Origin: Solibaculum_A intestinale
Lineage (GTDB): Bacteria; Bacillota; Clostridia; Oscillospirales; Acutalibacteraceae
Direction: 5' to 3'
Assembly (NCBI RefSeq): GCF_040096205.1
Contig: NZ_JBBMFD010000004.1
Coordinates: 62,001-126,000 of the forward strand
Length of the DNA: 64,000 nucleotides
The notes beneath the pieces were generated by a model. The model ran no database searches and had not been told where the DNA came from. It worked only from the letters and a program-made list of their open reading frames with translations. The translations under genes were made by a program, and so were the position numbers. How positions within the stretch are numbered: the first letter of the stretch is position 1; each line of letters begins with the position of its first letter. Positions 61,759 through 64,000 of this stretch are shown in pieces.

Positions 61759-62154
61759 ATGACCCGTTCACGAAGACGTTCGTATGCCCGAAAACGCACT
61801 CCATGGGTGCGGGGGCTGCTGGTGTCGCTTCTCTTCATCGCAGGAGCCGTTTCGGGCCTCGTATCCCCTCCTGCGGCGAATGTCCTGTCCGCCCCGGCCA
61901 TGACCGCTATTTTGATTGCCGGCGGCGCAATCGGTGTCCTTTCGCTTCTCTTTTTGCTGGGGTTGCAGCGGTTTTCTTTTGCAAATATAGGGTTTCAGTC
62001 GTGCTTATTGCTGGAAGCCGCCTATTACATCGCGGCGGTTGTCTATCTGTTCCTCATCCCGGTTCCAGCGGCCGCTCTGGTTCTATCCATAGTCACGGCG
62101 GCGGCCATGCTGGCGGTCATCGTTTCGACTCTGGTTTCTCTGGCAAAGCGGTAA
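61759..62154 (+). CDS. Four-helix membrane protein
   Basis: I do not recognise this 131-residue protein. It has an Arg-rich N-terminus (TRSRRRSYARKRTPW) and four hydrophobic segments, for instance VSLLFIAGAVSGLV and LLEAAYYIAAVVYLFLI. AAAGGAGG precedes the ATG at 61759. It interrupts dgkA and era, which usually are close, so it is an accessory gene inserted in a conserved cluster. The 228 bases before it hold only a terminator. Confidence 0.7.
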   Translation: MTRSRRRSYARKRTPWVRGLLVSLLFIAGAVSGLVSPPAANVLSAPAMTAILIAGGAIGVLSLLFLLGLQRFSFANIGFQSCLLLEAAYYIAAVVYLFLIPVPAAALVLSIVTAAAMLAVIVSTLVSLAKR

Positions 62155-62232
62155 CCCTGTCATCAGGCCCGGCAAGGACCCTGCATCAAACAAACGCCGG
62201 CTGCGTTGGCGGCGGTTATACAAAGGAGTTTT

Positions 62233-63153
62233 ATGAAAAAACAAGCCAATTCTCAACCCAAAACCAAGTCCGCTTTTCTTTCCATTGTAGGCAAACCCAA
62301 TGTGGGCAAGTCCTCCATCATGAACGCCATGCTCGGGCAGAAGGTGGCGATCGTCTCCCCGAAGCCCCAGACCACCCGCACCCGCATCATGGGGGTGCTC
62401 ACTCAGGGAGAAACCCAGCTGGTGTTTATCGACACGCCCGGCCTTCATAAGCCCCGCACCCGTTTGGGCGATTATATGGTCAAGACGGTGAGCGAGTCGG
62501 TGTCGGGAGTGGACGCCTGCCTGCTGGTGGTGGAGCCGGAGGGGGAGCTGACGGAATCGGAGCTGTCCCTCATCCAGAATTTTAAGAAAAACCATATGCC
62601 GGCCATCCTGGCCATCAATAAAATCGACCTGCTTGCGAACAAGGAAGCCCTCCTGTCGCGTATCTTGCAGCTCTCCTCCCTCTACGAGTTCGACGCGGTG
62701 GTACCGGTGTCCGCCCTGAAGGGCAGCGGGATGGACGAGCTCATTGCCGAGCTCAAGAAGCACGCCGTATCCGGACCGCACTTTTTTGACGACGACGCTC
62801 TAACCGACATGCCGGAAAAGGTGCTGGCGGGCGAGATCATCCGAGAAAAGCTTCTGGAGCTGCTGGACAAGGAGATTCCCCACGGGGTGGCCGTTTCGGT
62901 GGAAACCATGCGGGAACGGGAGGACGGAAGCGGCATCACCGACCTAGAAGCGGTGATCTACTGCGAAAAGCAGAGCCATAAGGGCATCATCATCGGCAAG
63001 CAGGGCGCCATGTTAAAGGCGGTGGGCTCTAAGGCCCGGGCGGACATGGAGCGGTTTTTCGACTGCAAAATCAATCTGCAATGCTGGGTAAAGGTCAAGG
63101 AAGATTGGCGTAACCGGCAGGGACTTTTGCGCAGTTTCGGGTATAACGAATAA
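62233..63153 (+). CDS. era: GTPase Era
   Basis: Era is an essential GTPase in 16S rRNA maturation and 30S assembly. The 306 residues show G1 IVGKPNVGKSS, G2 TTRTRIMG, G3 FIDTPGLHK and G4 NKIDLL, then the C-terminal KH domain with HKGIIIGKQGAMLKAVGS. ATG 62233 follows AAAGGAG. The neighbours ybeY, dgkA and recO are the classic era cluster. Confidence 0.97.
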   Translation: MKKQANSQPKTKSAFLSIVGKPNVGKSSIMNAMLGQKVAIVSPKPQTTRTRIMGVLTQGETQLVFIDTPGLHKPRTRLGDYMVKTVSESVSGVDACLLVVEPEGELTESELSLIQNFKKNHMPAILAINKIDLLANKEALLSRILQLSSLYEFDAVVPVSALKGSGMDELIAELKKHAVSGPHFFDDDALTDMPEKVLAGEIIREKLLELLDKEIPHGVAVSVETMREREDGSGITDLEAVIYCEKQSHKGIIIGKQGAMLKAVGSKARADMERFFDCKINLQCWVKVKEDWRNRQGLLRSFGYNE

Positions 63154-63188
63154 TTTTAGAGAGTCTAAATTGAATTTTTTAAAAAAGT

Positions 63189-63218
63189 TTCACATATTCC
63201 CCACCATTTCCCTATAAT
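63189..63218 (+). promoter_or_regulatory. Promoter for yqzL-recO
   Basis: TTCACA, 18 bases and TATAAT lie about 65 bases before the small yqzL ORF. Confidence 0.6.
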
Positions 63219-63284
63219 ATCCTAGTAGAGAACGGTTACAATGAAAACAGAACCAGAATATTCGGATAGGGAGGCACTGGGAAA

Positions 63285-63443
63285 ATGGAACGAAACGATT
63301 TGTGGTCTGCGTTTGAAAAAACCGGCAGTGTGCGGGACTATCTCAATTACCGCGGCATCCCGGCGGCTAAATCGGCACAGGGGGATTTTCGCCATGCTTC
63401 TGAGCACCAACGGCCTGATTCTCAGAGAACAGAATACCGGTGA
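63285..63443 (+). CDS. yqzL: YqzL-like small protein
   Basis: This 52-codon ORF reads MERNDLWSAFEKTGSVRDYL, matching the YqzL pattern (short W...F..TGS...YL...). In B. subtilis yqzL lies between era and recO, exactly as here. AGGGAGG lies ten bases upstream. The C-terminal half (GDFRHASEHQRPDSQRTEYR) overlaps the recO start by 50 bases in another frame and is probably not conserved. Function is unknown. Confidence 0.7.
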   Translation: MERNDLWSAFEKTGSVRDYLNYRGIPAAKSAQGDFRHASEHQRPDSQRTEYR

Positions 63444-64000
63444 AGACGACCGGATCATCACCATACTGACCAGGGATCGCGGCGTGATCCGGGCGTTTGC
63501 CAACAAAGCGCGGCGCATCAAAAGCAAAAACACCTCGGCGACCTCTCTGCTTTCGTATTCCCGGCTGACCCTTTACTTTGGCCGGGACAAATACACGGTG
63601 AACGAGGCGGAGCCCATCGAGGTGTTTTTTCATTTGCGCGAGGATTTGGTATTATTGTCCCTGGCCCAGTATTTCTGCGAGCTGTGCTTGAACCTGGCGC
63701 CCAAGGAGGAGGACGCGGAGGAGACGCTCCGCTTTGTTCTCAACACCCTTTCCATGCTGGCAAGGGAGAAACGGCCGCCGGCTTTTCTAAAGCCGGTGTT
63801 TGAGCTGCGGCTTTTGTCCATGGCGGGGTATATGCCGGATTTGACCATGTGCGAAGCCTGCGGCTGCTATGAGGCGGCGGAGATGCAGCTGCTTTTGCGA
63901 AGCGGGCGGCTTCGCTGTATGGCCTGCGGGCCGGCGGCGGAACCTTCTGCACGGCTTCCTAAGGGCGTGCTCTTTGCCATGCGCCACATTGTCTATGCCG
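63394..64000 (+). CDS. recO: DNA repair protein RecO (cut by window edge)
   Basis: RecO loads RecA on SSB-coated DNA with RecR. The first 202 residues show the OB-fold N-terminus (LILREQNTGEDDRIITILTRDRGVIRAFA) and the zinc ribbon with CEACGCYE and RCMACGP. AGGGGGA precedes ATG 63394. The C-terminus lies beyond the window. Confidence 0.93.
   Translation, partial: MLLSTNGLILREQNTGEDDRIITILTRDRGVIRAFANKARRIKSKNTSATSLLSYSRLTLYFGRDKYTVNEAEPIEVFFHLREDLVLLSLAQYFCELCLNLAPKEEDAEETLRFVLNTLSMLAREKRPPAFLKPVFELRLLSMAGYMPDLTMCEACGCYEAAEMQLLLRSGRLRCMACGPAAEPSARLPKGVLFAMRHIVYA

Overview
The window reads as chromosome of a GC-rich, spore-forming Clostridia bacterium, most likely Oscillospiraceae/Ruminococcaceae-like. 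The evidence is gene content and order: gdpP-rplI-dnaB, the fabT-fabH-acpP-fabDGF-accB-fabZ-accCDA cluster, yqfC-yqfD-phoH-ybeY-dgkA-era-yqzL-recO, ylbJ, Rex, RNase J, and efp next to a CD1247-type zinc-ribbon protein. Ribosome binding sites are strong (AGGAGG-like), GTG and TTG starts occur, and several sigma-A promoters match consensus closely. I see no rRNA, tRNA, CRISPR array, insertion sequence or prophage module.

Layout. Positions 1-8000 (minus) hold dnaB (cut by the window edge), rplI, gdpP, rnjA and a large sugar nucleotidyltransferase fused to a phosphomannomutase-like domain. Positions 8100-16600 (mostly plus) hold a zinc-ribbon membrane protein, rnhA, iscS-iscU, aconitase-isocitrate dehydrogenase (the glutamate-making arm of the TCA cycle) and rex, interrupted by a minus-strand XRE regulator/small acidic protein pair and a PH-like membrane protein. 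Positions 16600-22850 (minus) hold dapA, a split chromate-transporter pair, a DUF3298-like secreted protein, apbE and a PrsA/SurA-like lipoprotein. Positions 23100-28300 hold a MarR regulator, an HtrA protease and the znuA-znuC-znuB zinc importer. Positions 28500-31900 hold a rhamnose locus in which rhaA has decayed while rhaB and a Gfo/Idh/MocA oxidoreductase remain.

Positions 32000-41700 carry an RNHCP-domain gene behind a short leader ORF with mutually exclusive hairpins, rpiB, tsaE-tsaB, a P-loop ATPase, a frameshifted small lipoprotein, the CD1247-type protein, efp, an M24 peptidase, aroQ, an endonuclease IV family protein, a YqeG phosphatase and rpsU. Positions 41700-51350 are one minus-strand fatty-acid synthesis operon of eleven genes plus degV, with a near-consensus promoter and a MarR/FabT regulator at its head but no enoyl-ACP reductase. 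Positions 51400-57700 hold a DUF421-DUF4363 pair, nrdR, galT and ylbJ. The right end is the yqfC-to-recO cluster.

The most promising unusual signal is the leader upstream of the RNHCP gene (32581-32706): an 11-codon ORF with a good Shine-Dalgarno, followed by three segments that can pair 1:2 or 2:3, the second pairing hiding the RNHCP ribosome binding site. Other notable points are the decayed rhaA, a probable one-base frameshift in a lipoprotein signal peptide, an operator-like palindrome filling the spacer of the iscS promoter, a catalytically dead phosphomannomutase-like domain, a near-neutral acyl carrier protein, and a leader of about 440 nt on rnjA.
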